Source: Hyphomicrobiales bacterium
GTDB lineage: Bacteria > Pseudomonadota > Alphaproteobacteria > Rhizobiales > Rhizobiaceae
Reading direction: 5' to 3'
DNA length: 64,000 nt
NCBI GenBank assembly: GCA_900471525.1
Contig: UCEZ01000032.1
Span: 109,377 to 173,376, forward strand
Below are positions 23,974-33,804 of the stretch, piece after piece; the stretch's first letter is position 1, and each line of letters opens with the position of its first letter. The position numbers and the translations under genes were made by a program. Below the pieces are notes generated by a model. That model was not told where the DNA came from. It did not search any database and saw only the letters and a list, made by a program, of their open reading frames with translations.

Positions 23974-24858
23974 ATGGCCACAATCGGCTTTATCGGACTG
24001 GGTATCATGGGCACGCCGATGGCGCGCCACCTGCAGGATGCCGGCCACACCGTCGTCACCTCGAAATTCCACATCCCGCCGAAGCAGGAGCTCATCGACA
24101 ACGGCCTGCGCTTCGCCGACACCCCGAAAGCGCTGGCGGAAAAGGTCGATATCACCATCCTGATGCTGCCGGACACGCCGGATGTGAAGGATGTCCTGTT
24201 CGGTGAAAACGGCGTCGCTTATGGCATGTCGAAAGGCAAGCTGGTCATCGACATGAGCTCGATCTCGCCGATCGAGACCAAGGAATTTGCCAAGAAAGTG
24301 CGTGAAACGGGCGCCGAATATATCGATGCCCCGGTTTCCGGTGGCGAAGTCGGCGCCAAGAACGCGTCGCTGTCGATCATGGCGGGCGGTACCGAGGGAA
24401 GTTTCGAGCGGGCGCTGCCGCTGTTCAAGCTGATGGGCAAGAACATCACGCTGGTCGGCGATTGCGGCGATGGCCAGGTGACCAAGGTCGCCAACCAGAT
24501 CATCGTCGCGCTGACCATCGAGGCTGTCGCGGAAGCACTGGTCTTTGCTTCGAAGGCCGGCGCCGATCCGGCGCGGGTCCGCGAAGCGCTGATGGGCGGC
24601 TTTGCCTCGTCGCGTATTCTGGAAGTGCATGGCGACCGCATGGTCAAGCGCACCTTCGAGCCAGGTTTCCGCATCTCCCTGCACCAGAAGGATCTGAACC
24701 TGGCACTCCAGGGAGCAAAGGCCATCGGTGTTTCTCTGCCGAACACGGCGGCGACGCAGGAACTGTTCAACAGTTGCGCTGCCCATGGGGATGCCGGCCT
24801 CGATCATTCAGGCCTCGTCACGGCTCTCGAACGCATGGCCAACCACGCGGTCGCCTGA
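23974..24858 (+). CDS. glxR: 2-hydroxy-3-oxopropionate (tartronate semialdehyde) reductase
   Basis: A 294-residue beta-hydroxyacid dehydrogenase that reduces tartronate semialdehyde to D-glycerate. The NAD(P) motif is GFIGLGIMGTPMARHL (residues 5-20), the substrate loop DAPVSGGEVGAKNASLSIM near residue 120, and the catalytic lysine in GDGQVTKVANQIIV near residue 170. The C-terminal helix KDLNLALQGAKAIGVSLPNT is typical. The gene sits directly after hyi in the glyoxylate operon; garR would be an equally valid family name. Confidence 0.95.
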   Translation: MATIGFIGLGIMGTPMARHLQDAGHTVVTSKFHIPPKQELIDNGLRFADTPKALAEKVDITILMLPDTPDVKDVLFGENGVAYGMSKGKLVIDMSSISPIETKEFAKKVRETGAEYIDAPVSGGEVGAKNASLSIMAGGTEGSFERALPLFKLMGKNITLVGDCGDGQVTKVANQIIVALTIEAVAEALVFASKAGADPARVREALMGGFASSRILEVHGDRMVKRTFEPGFRISLHQKDLNLALQGAKAIGVSLPNTAATQELFNSCAAHGDAGLDHSGLVTALERMANHAVA

Positions 24859-24865
24859 CGACAGG

Positions 24866-24897
24866 ACCGGGCGGTTGCGAGGAGGCGGCCGCCCGGT
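24866..24897 (+). other. Intercistronic hairpin between glxR and the glycerate kinase gene
   Basis: ACCGGGCGG and CCGCCCGGT form a perfect 9-bp stem with a 14-base loop, eight bases after the glxR stop. It may attenuate or stabilise the transcript ahead of the kinase. Confidence 0.45.
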
Positions 24898-24921
24898 TGA
24901 TTTATGAATGAGGATGAAGAC

Positions 24922-26190
24922 ATGGCCGTGATCGCCGACCCCAAAGCCTTTCTGGAAACGCTGTTTCACGCGGCGGTCGCCGCTGCCGATCCGGCAAGGG
25001 TGCTGGCCGCCAATCTGCCGGAAAGGCCAAAGGGCAGGACGGTGGTGATCGGCGCCGGCAAGGGTGCTGCCCAGATGGCGCAGGTGTTCGAACGGCTCTG
25101 GGAGGCACCGCTCACGGGTGCCGTCGTGACGCGCTACGGCTACGGCGCACGTTGCGAGCGGATCGAGGTACTGGAGGCATCGCATCCGCTGCCGGACGAG
25201 AACGGACTGAAGGCGTCGCGCCGGTTGCTCAAGGAAGTCAGCGGTCTTGGCGAGGACGATCTGGTCGTGGCGCTGATCTGCGGCGGCGGCTCGGCGCTGC
25301 TGCCGATGCCGGCTGAGGGGTTGACGCTGGACGACGAGATCGCCGTCAACCGGGCGCTGCTCGCCTCGGGCGCGCCGATCAGTGCGATGAACGCGATACG
25401 CAAGCATGTCTCCGGCATCAAGGGCGGGCGGCTGGCGGCTGCCGCATGGCCTGCCCGGGTCGTGTCGCTGGTCGTCTCGGATATTCCCGGCGACGATCCG
25501 GCTCTGGTGGCCTCTGGTCCGACCATTCCGGACGAAACCACCCGCGAAGATGCGCTGCGCTATATCGAGCGATACCGGCTGGATCTACCGGAGCGGATCA
25601 TGGCGTATATCCGTAGCGACGCATCCACTGCACCGAGGCCCAACGACCGGCAGTTTCATCGCAACGAAGTCCGGCTTGTCGCTTCTGCCGCCGTATCGCT
25701 GGAGGCAGCGGCGGAGAAGGCGCGAGCCGCGGGTGTCGAAGCGGTTATCCTGTCCGATGCCATCGAGGGCGAGGCGCGCGAAGTCGGGCGCGTCCATGCG
25801 GCGATCGCCCGTGAAGTGGCTGCGCGCAACCGGCCTTTCCGCAAGCCCGTCGTCATTCTTTCCGGTGGGGAGACAACGGTGACGATAAGGGGCAAAGGCA
25901 AGGGCGGGCGCAACAGTGAATTCCTGCTGTCGCTGGCGCTCGGGATCGATGGTGCGGAGGGCATTTCCGCGCTCGCGGCCGATACCGATGGCATCGACGG
26001 ATCGGAGGACAATGCCGGGGCGTTTGCCGACAGCATGACTGTTGCGCGGCTCTCGGCAGCTGGCGTCGATGGTGCGGCGTTCCTCGATCGCAATGATGCC
26101 TGGTCGGCGTTCGATGCTGTCGGGGATATCTTCAAGCCGGGACCGACGGGGACCAACGTCAATGATTTCCGGGCGATCCTGGTGCAGTAG
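24922..26190 (+). CDS. ttuD: Glycerate 2-kinase / TtuD-type (DUF4147 plus MOFRL)
   Basis: A 422-residue protein of the GckA/TtuD family, once annotated as hydroxypyruvate reductase and now known mostly as glycerate 2-kinase. The N-terminal DUF4147 half has VVIGAGKGAAQMAQVFE, LICGGGSALLPMP and VVSDIPGDDPALVASGPT. The C-terminal MOFRL half has ILSGGETTVTIRGKGKGGRN and AADTDGIDGSEDNAGA. It would phosphorylate glycerate made by GlxR to 2-phosphoglycerate, completing glyoxylate entry into glycolysis. The ATG at 24922 has GAGGA seven bases upstream; an ATG at 24904 is possible. Confidence 0.93.
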   Translation: MAVIADPKAFLETLFHAAVAAADPARVLAANLPERPKGRTVVIGAGKGAAQMAQVFERLWEAPLTGAVVTRYGYGARCERIEVLEASHPLPDENGLKASRRLLKEVSGLGEDDLVVALICGGGSALLPMPAEGLTLDDEIAVNRALLASGAPISAMNAIRKHVSGIKGGRLAAAAWPARVVSLVVSDIPGDDPALVASGPTIPDETTREDALRYIERYRLDLPERIMAYIRSDASTAPRPNDRQFHRNEVRLVASAAVSLEAAAEKARAAGVEAVILSDAIEGEAREVGRVHAAIAREVAARNRPFRKPVVILSGGETTVTIRGKGKGGRNSEFLLSLALGIDGAEGISALAADTDGIDGSEDNAGAFADSMTVARLSAAGVDGAAFLDRNDAWSAFDAVGDIFKPGPTGTNVNDFRAILVQ

Positions 26191-26249
26191 AGGCAACGGC
26201 GCTGATCCTGACCGCGGAATGCACATTGAGTGGCGTGAGGCAAACTCCC

Positions 26250-26394
26250 CCGTCATTCCTGTGCTTGTCACAGGAATCCAGTGCGCCGTGTCCACGGCGC
26301 GTATGATCTTAGAAGCCTATCCGGGCGGGAAGGAGTCCTCTCGCCGCGCAGACGCGCGGCGGCTGGATTCCTGTGACGAGCACAGGAATGATGG
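26250..26394. repeat. Hairpin repeat element, copy 1
   Basis: A roughly 145-base element whose two ends are long inverted copies of each other (CCGTCATTCCTGTG outward). Each end is also a hairpin: ATTCCTGTG/CACAGGAAT with loop CTTGT at the left and ACGAG at the right. A third stem CGCCGCGC/GCGCGGCG lies at 26342-26361. A second copy with changed but still paired stems is at 48175-48294. No transposase is present. Confidence 0.75.
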
Positions 26395-26517
26395 AGGAAG
26401 GATGATTCGGTTTCCAAGTCAGTGGCAATTCAACGCGCCTGAAGCAGCAACCGGCCGAAATTCGGGAACCAAATGCCTGATCGCCAGTTAGCCCCCTCAT
26501 GGGTTCAACGGAAGAGG

Positions 26518-26946
26518 ATGAAGGCGATGCTGAAGTCATTGGCAGCTGAAGTCTTCGGCATTGATGTCGATCCGCAGCACGGCGGGATGAGCCTTGCCGA
26601 TTTTGAATGGCGCTATCGCGTCCTGATCATTTTCCCCGACGACGGCCATGTGGATGCCACGCGTCAGGCAAACATGCTGCTTGCTCGGGCGGAGGGCCTG
26701 CGGGAGCGGGACATCATCGTGCTGGAGGTCGGCCGAAACGATGTAAAGGCGCTGTTCGGCCCGGATTACGATCTCAACTGCCACGCCATCCGCTACGATC
26801 TGGACGTGACGGACGGGTTCTTTGCGTTGATGCTGGTCGGCAAGGATGGGGCGGTCAAATTTCGATCCGATGAGGTTGTCGTTCCCGACGAGATTTTTGG
26901 GCTGATCGATCAGATGCCGATGCGACAGAAAGAGCGGCCTCACTAA
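26518..26946 (+). CDS. DUF4174 domain-containing protein
   Basis: About 142 residues matching DUF4174 as I know it: a thioredoxin-like fold without the CxxC, with FEWRYRVLIIFPDDGHVDAT, LRERDIIVLEVG, FFALMLVGKDGAVKFRSDEV and a closing LIDQMPMRQKE. Function of the family is unknown; members are common in alphaproteobacteria. The start is unclear between ATG at 26473, 26518 and 26527; GAGG fits the last two. The stop lies four bases past the end of the convergent flavoprotein gene, so the ends overlap. Confidence 0.8.
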   Translation: MKAMLKSLAAEVFGIDVDPQHGGMSLADFEWRYRVLIIFPDDGHVDATRQANMLLARAEGLRERDIIVLEVGRNDVKALFGPDYDLNCHAIRYDLDVTDGFFALMLVGKDGAVKFRSDEVVVPDEIFGLIDQMPMRQKERPH

Positions 26947-28178
26947 ACCGCCGAATGCGCTGTTCCAGCGGTATCACGCAACCATTGATCTATTCCCCGC
27001 GCCGCTGCCCGTCCGGTGGCGAAGCAGGCGGTCAGCAGGTAGCCGCCGGTGGGCGCCTCCCAGTCCAGCATTTCTCCGGCGGCGAAGGCGCCGGGAAGGG
27101 CTTTCAGCATATAGCGCTCGTCGAGGCCGTCGAAGCTTATGCCGCCTGCAGAGGAAATCGCTTCGGCGATGGGGCGTGGCCTTACGATCGGAATGGGTAA
27201 TGCCTTGATCAGCCGTGCCAATTGAGCGGAATCGTTCAACTCAGCGTGGGGGCCGAGTTCCCGCAGCAGTGCGGATTTGATGCCTTCGAGACCGGCGCCC
27301 TTGCGCAGGCGATTGGACAGGCTTGCCTTGGCGTCCTGCCGCGCGAGGTCTTTGGCCAGACGCTCGGAGCTTCTTCCCGGTGCGAGATCGATCGATAGAT
27401 AAGCCTCGCCGCTTTGTTTGAGCCGGTCGCGCAGCGCGGCGGAATGGGCGTAGACGAGGCTGCCCTCGATGCCGTGTTGGGAAATCACGAATTCGCCGGG
27501 GAACGTTCCGGCATCGGACGTGGCCGTTACCGATTTCAGCGGTGCGCCGGAAAAGCGAGTTTTGAAGACATCGCTCCAGGCGACGTCGAAGCCGCAATTG
27601 GCCGGCTCGATGTCGTGGATATCGACACCCTTGTCGCGTAGGAGGGTGGTCCAGCTTCCATCAGAGCCGAGGCGCGGCCAACTGGCGCCGCCGAGCGCGA
27701 GCAGCGTCGCGTCGCTGCGGATCGTTATGGGGCCATTCGGCGTTTCAAATGCGAGGCCGTCATGAGCAAAACCGGTCCAGCGATGGCGCGTTAGCAGCGT
27801 CACGCGTTGTGTCTCCAATCTGCGCAACCATGCGCGCAGCAGCGGCGACGCCTTCATGACATCAGGGAAAACCCGGCCCGACGTGCCGACGAAGGTCTCC
27901 GTGCCGAGGCCGGATGCCCAAACGCGCACGTCATCGGGCGTGAAGGTGTCGAGGGCTGCGCGCAGCTGTTCGGAGGCTGCTCCGAAACGGGTGGCGAAGC
28001 GGTCGTAGTCCTCGGAATGGGTGATGTTGAGGCCGGATTTGCCGGCGAGCAGGAACTTTCGGCCAAATGTTGGCATGCTGTCATAGACCGTGACGGCATG
28101 GTCGGACAGCGAAAGCACTTCCGCTGCCATCAGGCCCGTCGGCCCGCCGCCGATGATCGCGATCTGTTTTCCCGTCAT
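26943..28178 (-). CDS. BaiN/HI0933-like NAD(P)/FAD-dependent oxidoreductase (TIGR03862 type)
   Basis: A 411-residue flavoprotein. The FAD dinucleotide motif [17 protein letters not shown] opens the protein, followed by [18 protein letters not shown], the HI0933 family signature. [21 protein letters not shown] is near residue 170, and [22 protein letters not shown] is at the C-terminus. Family members reduce or rearrange unknown substrates. The ATG at 28178 is the only start that begins at the Rossmann strand; the longer frame to 28322 is non-homologous. It is divergent from the leucine operon. Confidence 0.9.
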   Translation of the reverse strand: MTGKQIAIIGGGPTGLMAAEVLSLSDHAVTVYDSMPTFGRKFLLAGKSGLNITHSEDYDRFATRFGAASEQLRAALDTFTPDDVRVWASGLGTETFVGTSGRVFPDVMKASPLLRAWLRRLETQRVTLLTRHRWTGFAHDGLAFETPNGPITIRSDATLLALGGASWPRLGSDGSWTTLLRDKGVDIHDIEPANCGFDVAWSDVFKTRFSGAPLKSVTATSDAGTFPGEFVISQHGIEGSLVYAHSAALRDRLKQSGEAYLSIDLAPGRSSERLAKDLARQDAKASLSNRLRKGAGLEGIKSALLRELGPHAELNDSAQLARLIKALPIPIVRPRPIAEAISSAGGISFDGLDERYMLKALPGAFAAGEMLDWEAPTGGYLLTACFATGRAAARGIDQWLRDTAGTAHSAV

Positions 28179-28560
28179 GTTCCGCCCGCTGCTGATTATT
28201 CTAGGCTCGTCTTGGAAGCAGTCGACGTTTCGCGCAAGGGCCATCGCGATCATTGCTGGCACAGGACACGTGCTCTCGTCGCTCATCTCGGCAGTTGCCA
28301 CCTCAAAGGAGCAGTTTCCCATCGTAATTTTTTACAAATCATGCGTGCAAGCCCCTGTCTTGGTTCGGAAATTGTTGTGGGGGTGTGTTAGTCTCGAAAA
28401 TCGGTACCGGCGGTATGGAGAGGAGTCCGTTTCGCCGGCGTCTTGCAATGACTGCTGTCCCGGGAGGAATGCAGATATCCGCGCGGCTTCTTCTTCGAGG
28501 CCAGGGTGGATATTGCTCGCCTCCCGCATTCAGCAGCGCGATCCGATGGGAGGAGACCCG
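28179..28560. promoter_or_regulatory. Divergent promoter region of the leucine catabolism operon
   Basis: About 380 bases between the flavoprotein gene and ivd. Short frames cross it but have no homology. An AT-rich patch (28321-28345) may hold a promoter. I could not identify a MerR-type (LiuR) or other operator. Confidence 0.35.
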
Positions 28561-29724
28561 ATGTATTCAGGCGGTTTGAGCTTTGCTCTGGGCGAAGAGA
28601 TCGAGGCCCTGCGCGAGACCGTGCGCCGGTTTGCCGGCGAGCGCATTGCGCCGTATGCGGCCGATATTGACCGGGAAAACAGCTTTCCGATGCCGCTCTG
28701 GCGGGAACTGGGCGATCTCGGCCTGCTCGGCATCACAGCGGGCGAGGATTATGGCGGCATCGGCCTCGGCTATCTCGCCCATTGCGTGGCGATGGAGGAA
28801 ATCAGCCGGGCCTCGGCGTCGGTGGGTTTGAGCTACGGGGCGCATTCCAATCTTTGCGTCAACCAGATCAACCGCAACGGTTCCGACGCGCAGAAAGCCC
28901 GATATCTGCCGAAGTTGATTTCCGGCGAGCATGTCGGGGCGCTGGCAATGTCGGAACCGGGTGCCGGTTCCGATGTCGTCTCGATGAAGCTCAGGGCCGA
29001 CAAGCGCGGCGATCGGTATGTGCTCAACGGCAACAAGATGTGGATCACTAACGGCCCGGATGCCGATGTGCTGGTGGTCTATGCGAAGACCGATCCGGAA
29101 GCGGGGCCGCGCGGCATCACGGCGTTCCTGATCGAGAAGGGTTTTCCCGGCTTTTCCACCGGGCAGAAGCTCGACAAGCTCGGCATGCGCGGCTCCAACA
29201 CCTGCGAGCTGATCTTCAGCGATTGCGAGGTGCCGGAGGAAAATGTTCTCGGCAATGTGGGCGGCGGCGTCCGCATCCTGATGTCGGGGCTGGACTACGA
29301 GCGTGTCGTGCTGTCCGCCGGACCGCTCGGCATCATGGCCGCTTGTCTCGACGCTGCTGTCCCCTATCTCCATGAAAGAAAGCAGTTCGGTCAGCCGATC
29401 GGAGAATTCCAGCTCATGCAGGGCAAGATCGCCGACATGTATGTGACGCTGAACGCAGCGCGCGCTTACGTCTACGCCGTGGCCGCCGCCTGCGACCGGG
29501 GCGAGACGACGCGCAAGGACGCCGCGGGATGCATCCTCTACGTGGCCGAGCGGGCGACGGCGCTGGCGCTCGAAACCATCCAGGTGCTGGGCGGCAACGG
29601 CTATACGAATGATTATCCAGCGGGCCGTCTGCTCAGAGATGCGAAACTCTACGAGATCGGCGCGGGAACCTCGGAGATACGGCGCATGCTGATCGGCAGG
29701 GAGCTGTTCAGCGAGACGGCATAA
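28561..29724 (+). CDS. ivd: Isovaleryl-CoA dehydrogenase
   Basis: A 387-residue acyl-CoA dehydrogenase that oxidises isovaleryl-CoA to 3-methylcrotonyl-CoA and passes electrons to ETF. FAD-binding [16 protein letters not shown] and [20 protein letters not shown] are present. The catalytic base is Glu247 in [15 protein letters not shown], the position that marks isovaleryl-CoA dehydrogenases, while the usual C-terminal glutamate is replaced ([11 protein letters not shown]). The GGGAGGAG five bases upstream fixes the ATG at 28561. The neighbouring carboxylase subunits support the assignment. Confidence 0.95.
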   Translation: MYSGGLSFALGEEIEALRETVRRFAGERIAPYAADIDRENSFPMPLWRELGDLGLLGITAGEDYGGIGLGYLAHCVAMEEISRASASVGLSYGAHSNLCVNQINRNGSDAQKARYLPKLISGEHVGALAMSEPGAGSDVVSMKLRADKRGDRYVLNGNKMWITNGPDADVLVVYAKTDPEAGPRGITAFLIEKGFPGFSTGQKLDKLGMRGSNTCELIFSDCEVPEENVLGNVGGGVRILMSGLDYERVVLSAGPLGIMAACLDAAVPYLHERKQFGQPIGEFQLMQGKIADMYVTLNAARAYVYAVAAACDRGETTRKDAAGCILYVAERATALALETIQVLGGNGYTNDYPAGRLLRDAKLYEIGAGTSEIRRMLIGRELFSETA

Positions 29725-29803
29725 CGGCAGGGATCAATGCCAGTAAAATGCCAGTGGTCCCTGGGGTGGAGGAGAGCAGGATGTTTGGTCGATCGGGGGA
29801 TGA

Positions 29804-31411
29804 ATGGCCGTTCTGAAATCGCAGGTTTCGACGTCGTCGGAGGCATTCCGCGCCAATAGCGCGGCGATGACCGAAGCGATGCGCGTGGTGGAGGAGGCTG
29901 CATTTCTGGCGGCCGGCGGTGGCGGCGAGGTGGCGCGCGAACGCCATGTCAGCCGCGGCAAGATGCTGCCGCGCGAGCGGGTGGCGCAGCTGATTGACCC
30001 GGCGACGCCATTCCTCGAGGTCGGCATGACGGCCGCGCACGGGCTCTACAATGGCGATGCGCCGGCGGCGGGCCTGATCACCGGGATCGGCCGCATCTCC
30101 GGCCGCGACTGCATGATCGTCTGCAACGATGCGACGGTTAAAGGTGGCACCTACTATCCGATGACCGTGAAGAAGCATCTCCGGGCTCAGGAGATAGCCG
30201 CCGAAAACAATCTGCCTTGCGTCTACCTGGTCGATTCCGGCGGCGCCAACCTGCCGAACCAGGACGAGGTGTTTCCGGACCGGGATCATTTCGGCCGCAT
30301 CTTCTACAACCAGGCCAACATGTCGGCCGCCGGCATTCCGCAGATCTCCGTGGTGATGGGCTCGTGCACGGCGGGCGGCGCCTATGTGCCGGCCATGTCG
30401 GACGAGGCGATCATCGTCGAAAAGCAGGGTACGATCTTCCTGGCCGGCCCACCGCTTGTGCGGGCCGCGACGGGCGAGATCGTCTCGTCGGAGGATCTCG
30501 GCGGCGGTGACGTGCATACGCGACTTTCCGGCGTGGCCGACCACCTGGCGCGCGACGATGCCCATGCGCTGGCTCTGGCGCGCCGGGCTGTCGCCAACCT
30601 GAACCGGCCAAGAATTGGCACTGTTGAACTGCAGACGCCGGAGGAACCGGCCTACGATCCCGACGACATCCCGGGTGTCGTGCCTTCGGACCTGCGCACG
30701 CCCTATGACATTCGCGAGGTGATCGCCCGGATCGTCGATGGTTCCCGGCTGGACGAGTTCAAGGCGCGCTACGGCACGACGCTGGTCTGCGGCTTTGCCC
30801 ATGTGCATGGCATTCCCGTCGGCATCATCGCCAACAATGGGGTGCTGTTTTCGGAATCGGCGCTGAAGGGCACGCATTTCGTCGAATTGTGCTCGCAGCG
30901 CAAGATCCCGCTCATCTTCCTGCAGAACATCACCGGCTTCATGGTCGGGCGGAAATACGAGACGGAGGGCATCGCCAAGCACGGCGCCAAGCTGGTGACG
31001 GCGGTGGCGACAACCAAGGTGCCGAAGATCACCATGCTGGTCGGCGGCTCCTTCGGCGCCGGCAATTACGGCATGGGCGGCCGGGCCTTCTCGCCGCGTT
31101 TCCTCTGGACCTGGCCGAACAGCCGGATCTCGGTGATGGGCGGCGAACAGGCGGCGGGCGTTCTGGCAACGGTGCGCGGCGATGCGCTGAAGCGCGCAGG
31201 GACCCCATGGACGGAGGAAGACGAGGCGAAATTCAAGCAGCCGGTGCTGAACCTGTTCGAAACCCAGAGCCATCCGCTCTACGCCTCGGCAAGGCTCTGG
31301 GACGACGGCATCATCGATCCGCGCAAGAGCCGCGACGTGCTGGCGCTCTCCCTTTCGGCAACATTGAATGCCCCTATCGACGATACCCGTTTTGGCCTGT
31401 TCAGGATGTGA
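29804..31411 (+). CDS. mccB: 3-methylcrotonyl-CoA carboxylase, beta (carboxyltransferase) subunit
   Basis: A 535-residue carboxyltransferase, the subunit that moves the carboxyl group from biotin to 3-methylcrotonyl-CoA. Typical segments are [55 protein letters not shown] and [41 protein letters not shown] oxyanion-hole region and [13 protein letters not shown] close the list. Length matches other MccB/LiuB proteins. It follows ivd by 79 bases. Confidence 0.96.
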   Translation: MAVLKSQVSTSSEAFRANSAAMTEAMRVVEEAAFLAAGGGGEVARERHVSRGKMLPRERVAQLIDPATPFLEVGMTAAHGLYNGDAPAAGLITGIGRISGRDCMIVCNDATVKGGTYYPMTVKKHLRAQEIAAENNLPCVYLVDSGGANLPNQDEVFPDRDHFGRIFYNQANMSAAGIPQISVVMGSCTAGGAYVPAMSDEAIIVEKQGTIFLAGPPLVRAATGEIVSSEDLGGGDVHTRLSGVADHLARDDAHALALARRAVANLNRPRIGTVELQTPEEPAYDPDDIPGVVPSDLRTPYDIREVIARIVDGSRLDEFKARYGTTLVCGFAHVHGIPVGIIANNGVLFSESALKGTHFVELCSQRKIPLIFLQNITGFMVGRKYETEGIAKHGAKLVTAVATTKVPKITMLVGGSFGAGNYGMGGRAFSPRFLWTWPNSRISVMGGEQAAGVLATVRGDALKRAGTPWTEEDEAKFKQPVLNLFETQSHPLYASARLWDDGIIDPRKSRDVLALSLSATLNAPIDDTRFGLFRM

Positions 31412-31421
31412 GGAGATGACA

Positions 31422-31805
31422 ATGAAACGCGAAGCTTTCAATGCCAAGAATGCCCCTCAACCGCGCGGCGGCTATTCGCAGGCTGTGCGGCTTGAGGATT
31501 TCCAGCGGCTGCTTCTCGTCAGCGGCCAGATCCCGACGGATTCCGACGACGTCGTGCCGGCGGGCTTCGAAGCGCAGGCGCGGCAGGTCTGGCTCAATGT
31601 CGACGCGCAGCTGAAAGCGGCGGGAATGACCAAGGCCGATATCGTCAAGGTGACGACCTATCTCGCTGACCGGCATCACACCATGGCCAACCGCGAGATC
31701 CGCAGCGAATACCTCGGCAGCCTGGCGCCGGCGATGACGGTGGTGATCGCCGGCATTTTCGACGGGGCCTGGCTGCTTGAGGTCGAAGTCGTCGCGGCGC
31801 AATAG
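31422..31805 (+). CDS. RidA family (YjgF/YER057c) protein
   Basis: A 127-residue RidA-family protein with a PQPRGGYSQAVRL start, LLVSGQIPTD, and the MTKADIVKVTTYLADRHH segment. RidA proteins hydrolyse reactive enamine/imine intermediates; the conserved arginine of true RidA is expected near residue 100 in the AMTVVIAGIFDGAWLLEVEV region but is not visible there, so a divergent Rid subfamily is likely. It has AGGAG six bases before the ATG at 31422 and is embedded between the two carboxylase subunits. Confidence 0.88.
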   Translation: MKREAFNAKNAPQPRGGYSQAVRLEDFQRLLLVSGQIPTDSDDVVPAGFEAQARQVWLNVDAQLKAAGMTKADIVKVTTYLADRHHTMANREIRSEYLGSLAPAMTVVIAGIFDGAWLLEVEVVAAQ

Positions 31806-31818
31806 ACCGGAATTGAAT

Positions 31819-33804
31819 ATGTTCTCGAAGATCCTCATCGCCAATCGCGGCGAAATCGCCTGCCGTATCATCCGTACGGCACGGCGCCTCGGCATCCGCA
31901 CGGTCGCCGTCTATTCCGATGCGGATGCCGGTGCGCTGCATGTCGAACTGGCGGACGAGGCTTTTCGCATCGGCGCGGCTTCGGCAAGCGAAAGCTATCT
32001 TTCCGCCGAACGCATCCTTGCGGCCGCCCAGAGGTCAGGTGCGCAGGCGATCCACCCGGGTTATGGCTTTCTTTCGGAGAACGCGGATTTTGCCGAAAGC
32101 GTCGAGGCGGCTGGGCTGGCCTTTATCGGCCCCTCAGCGGCCGCCATTCGCGCCATGGGTCTGAAGGATGCGGCAAAGGCGCTGATGGAGCAATCGGGCG
32201 TGCCGGTGGTCCCCGGTTATCATGGCGACGACCAGGACGCTGCATTTCTGGCCGAACAAGCCGTCGACATCGGATTTCCGGTGCTGATCAAGGCGCGGGC
32301 CGGCGGTGGCGGCAAGGGGATGCGCCGGGTCGACCAGCCGGAGGATTTCGGCGCGGCGCTCGACGCGGCGCGCCGGGAGGCGGAAGCGGCCTTCGGCGAC
32401 GGTGCAGTGCTCATCGAGAAATACCTGCAGCGGCCCCGCCACATCGAAATTCAGGTGTTCGGCGACAGTCACGGCAATGTCGTGCATCTGTTCGAGCGCG
32501 ACTGCTCGCTGCAGCGGCGGCATCAGAAGGTGATCGAGGAGGCGCCGGCGCCGGGCATGACGGCCGAAATGCGCATGGCCATGGGCGAAGCGGCCGTTCG
32601 GGCAGCGCAGGCGATCGGCTATCAGGGGGCGGGCACCGTCGAGTTCATCGTCGATGTCACCAGCGGGCTCTGGCCGGACAAGTTCTTCTTCATGGAGATG
32701 AACACGCGGCTGCAGGTCGAACATCCGGTGACGGAGGCGATCACCGGCATCGACCTCGTCGAATGGCAGTTGCGGGTGGCAAATGGCGAGCCGCTGCCGT
32801 TGAAGCAATCCGAGCTTTCGATCGATGGCTGGGCATTCGAGGCGCGCGTCTATGCCGAGGATCCGGCGCGCGGTTTCCTGCCATCGACCGGCACGCTCTC
32901 ACATCTGAGCTTTCCGAATGATGATACGCGGATCGACGCCGGCGTCCGCCAGGGCGATCGCATCAGCCCCTACTATGATCCGATGATTGCCAAGCTCACC
33001 GTGCACGGACCGACGAGAGCAGCGGCACTCGCACGGCTGACGGAAGCGCTGAAAAACAGCCATATCGGCGGCGTCGCCAACAATCTCGATTTCCTCGCGC
33101 GCCTGAGCCGGCAGCCGGATTTCCTGTCGGGCTATCCCGATACCGGCCTGATCGACCGGGAGGTCGAGGGGCTGACCGCGACCAAGGCGCCCGATGAGAC
33201 GGCAGTGGCGCTGGCGGCAGTCCTGTCGCTCGGTGCCCTGCGGAACCCGTCTGCCAGCGATCCCTGGGTGTCGCTCGGCCATTGGCAGATCTGGGGGCAG
33301 GCGACACGCATCGTGACGGTGGATCATGCCGGCGAGCGTCATGTCCTCCGCGTGGCGGCCCGGGGGCTCGACCTGTTTGCAGTTCATATCGGCAATCGGG
33401 TCATTCCTGTTCGTATTTTCGGCCGGGTCGACGGTGGCTGCCACGCGGAGGTCGACGGCCGACAGAGCCGCTTGCAACGCATCGAGACGCCGCACGGCTT
33501 CACGCTTCTCGTTGACGGCAGCGCCTATGATTTTCATGTTCCGGACTCGCTGGATGGCGAAGCCGAGAGTGCTGCCGGAACCGATCGCCTCGTGGCGCCC
33601 ATGCCGGGCCTGATCAAACTGGTGCGCGTTCGGGAGGGAGATCAGGTCTCGAAGGGGGACGCGCTGATCGTCATGGAAGCGATGAAGATGGAACTGACGC
33701 TGCCCGCAAGCCGGGACGGCCTGGTGGAAAGCCTGTTTGTTGCCGAGGGCGACCAGACGGCGGAGGGCACGGTGCTGTTGTCGTTGAAGCCCGAGGAGGC
33801 GTGA
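31819..33804 (+). CDS. mccA: 3-methylcrotonyl-CoA carboxylase, alpha (biotin) subunit
   Basis: A 661-residue biotin carboxylase plus biotin-carrier protein. The biotin-carboxylase domain starts FSKILIANRGEIACRII, with ATP-grasp KARAGGGGKGMR near residue 160, QRRHQKVIEEAPAP, and MEMNTRLQVEHPVTE. The C-terminal carrier holds the biotinylated Lys623 in VMEAMKMELTL. It uses ATP and bicarbonate to carboxylate biotin for MccB. Its TGA overlaps the ATG of the next gene (TGATG at 33802-33806 region), implying coupled translation. Confidence 0.96.
   Translation: MFSKILIANRGEIACRIIRTARRLGIRTVAVYSDADAGALHVELADEAFRIGAASASESYLSAERILAAAQRSGAQAIHPGYGFLSENADFAESVEAAGLAFIGPSAAAIRAMGLKDAAKALMEQSGVPVVPGYHGDDQDAAFLAEQAVDIGFPVLIKARAGGGGKGMRRVDQPEDFGAALDAARREAEAAFGDGAVLIEKYLQRPRHIEIQVFGDSHGNVVHLFERDCSLQRRHQKVIEEAPAPGMTAEMRMAMGEAAVRAAQAIGYQGAGTVEFIVDVTSGLWPDKFFFMEMNTRLQVEHPVTEAITGIDLVEWQLRVANGEPLPLKQSELSIDGWAFEARVYAEDPARGFLPSTGTLSHLSFPNDDTRIDAGVRQGDRISPYYDPMIAKLTVHGPTRAAALARLTEALKNSHIGGVANNLDFLARLSRQPDFLSGYPDTGLIDREVEGLTATKAPDETAVALAAVLSLGALRNPSASDPWVSLGHWQIWGQATRIVTVDHAGERHVLRVAARGLDLFAVHIGNRVIPVRIFGRVDGGCHAEVDGRQSRLQRIETPHGFTLLVDGSAYDFHVPDSLDGEAESAAGTDRLVAPMPGLIKLVRVREGDQVSKGDALIVMEAMKMELTLPASRDGLVESLFVAEGDQTAEGTVLLSLKPEEA

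Noticed and set aside
26250..26394. Repeat as an insertion sequence
   Set aside because: Terminal inverted repeats are present but there is no transposase or target duplication; it is called a small repeat element.
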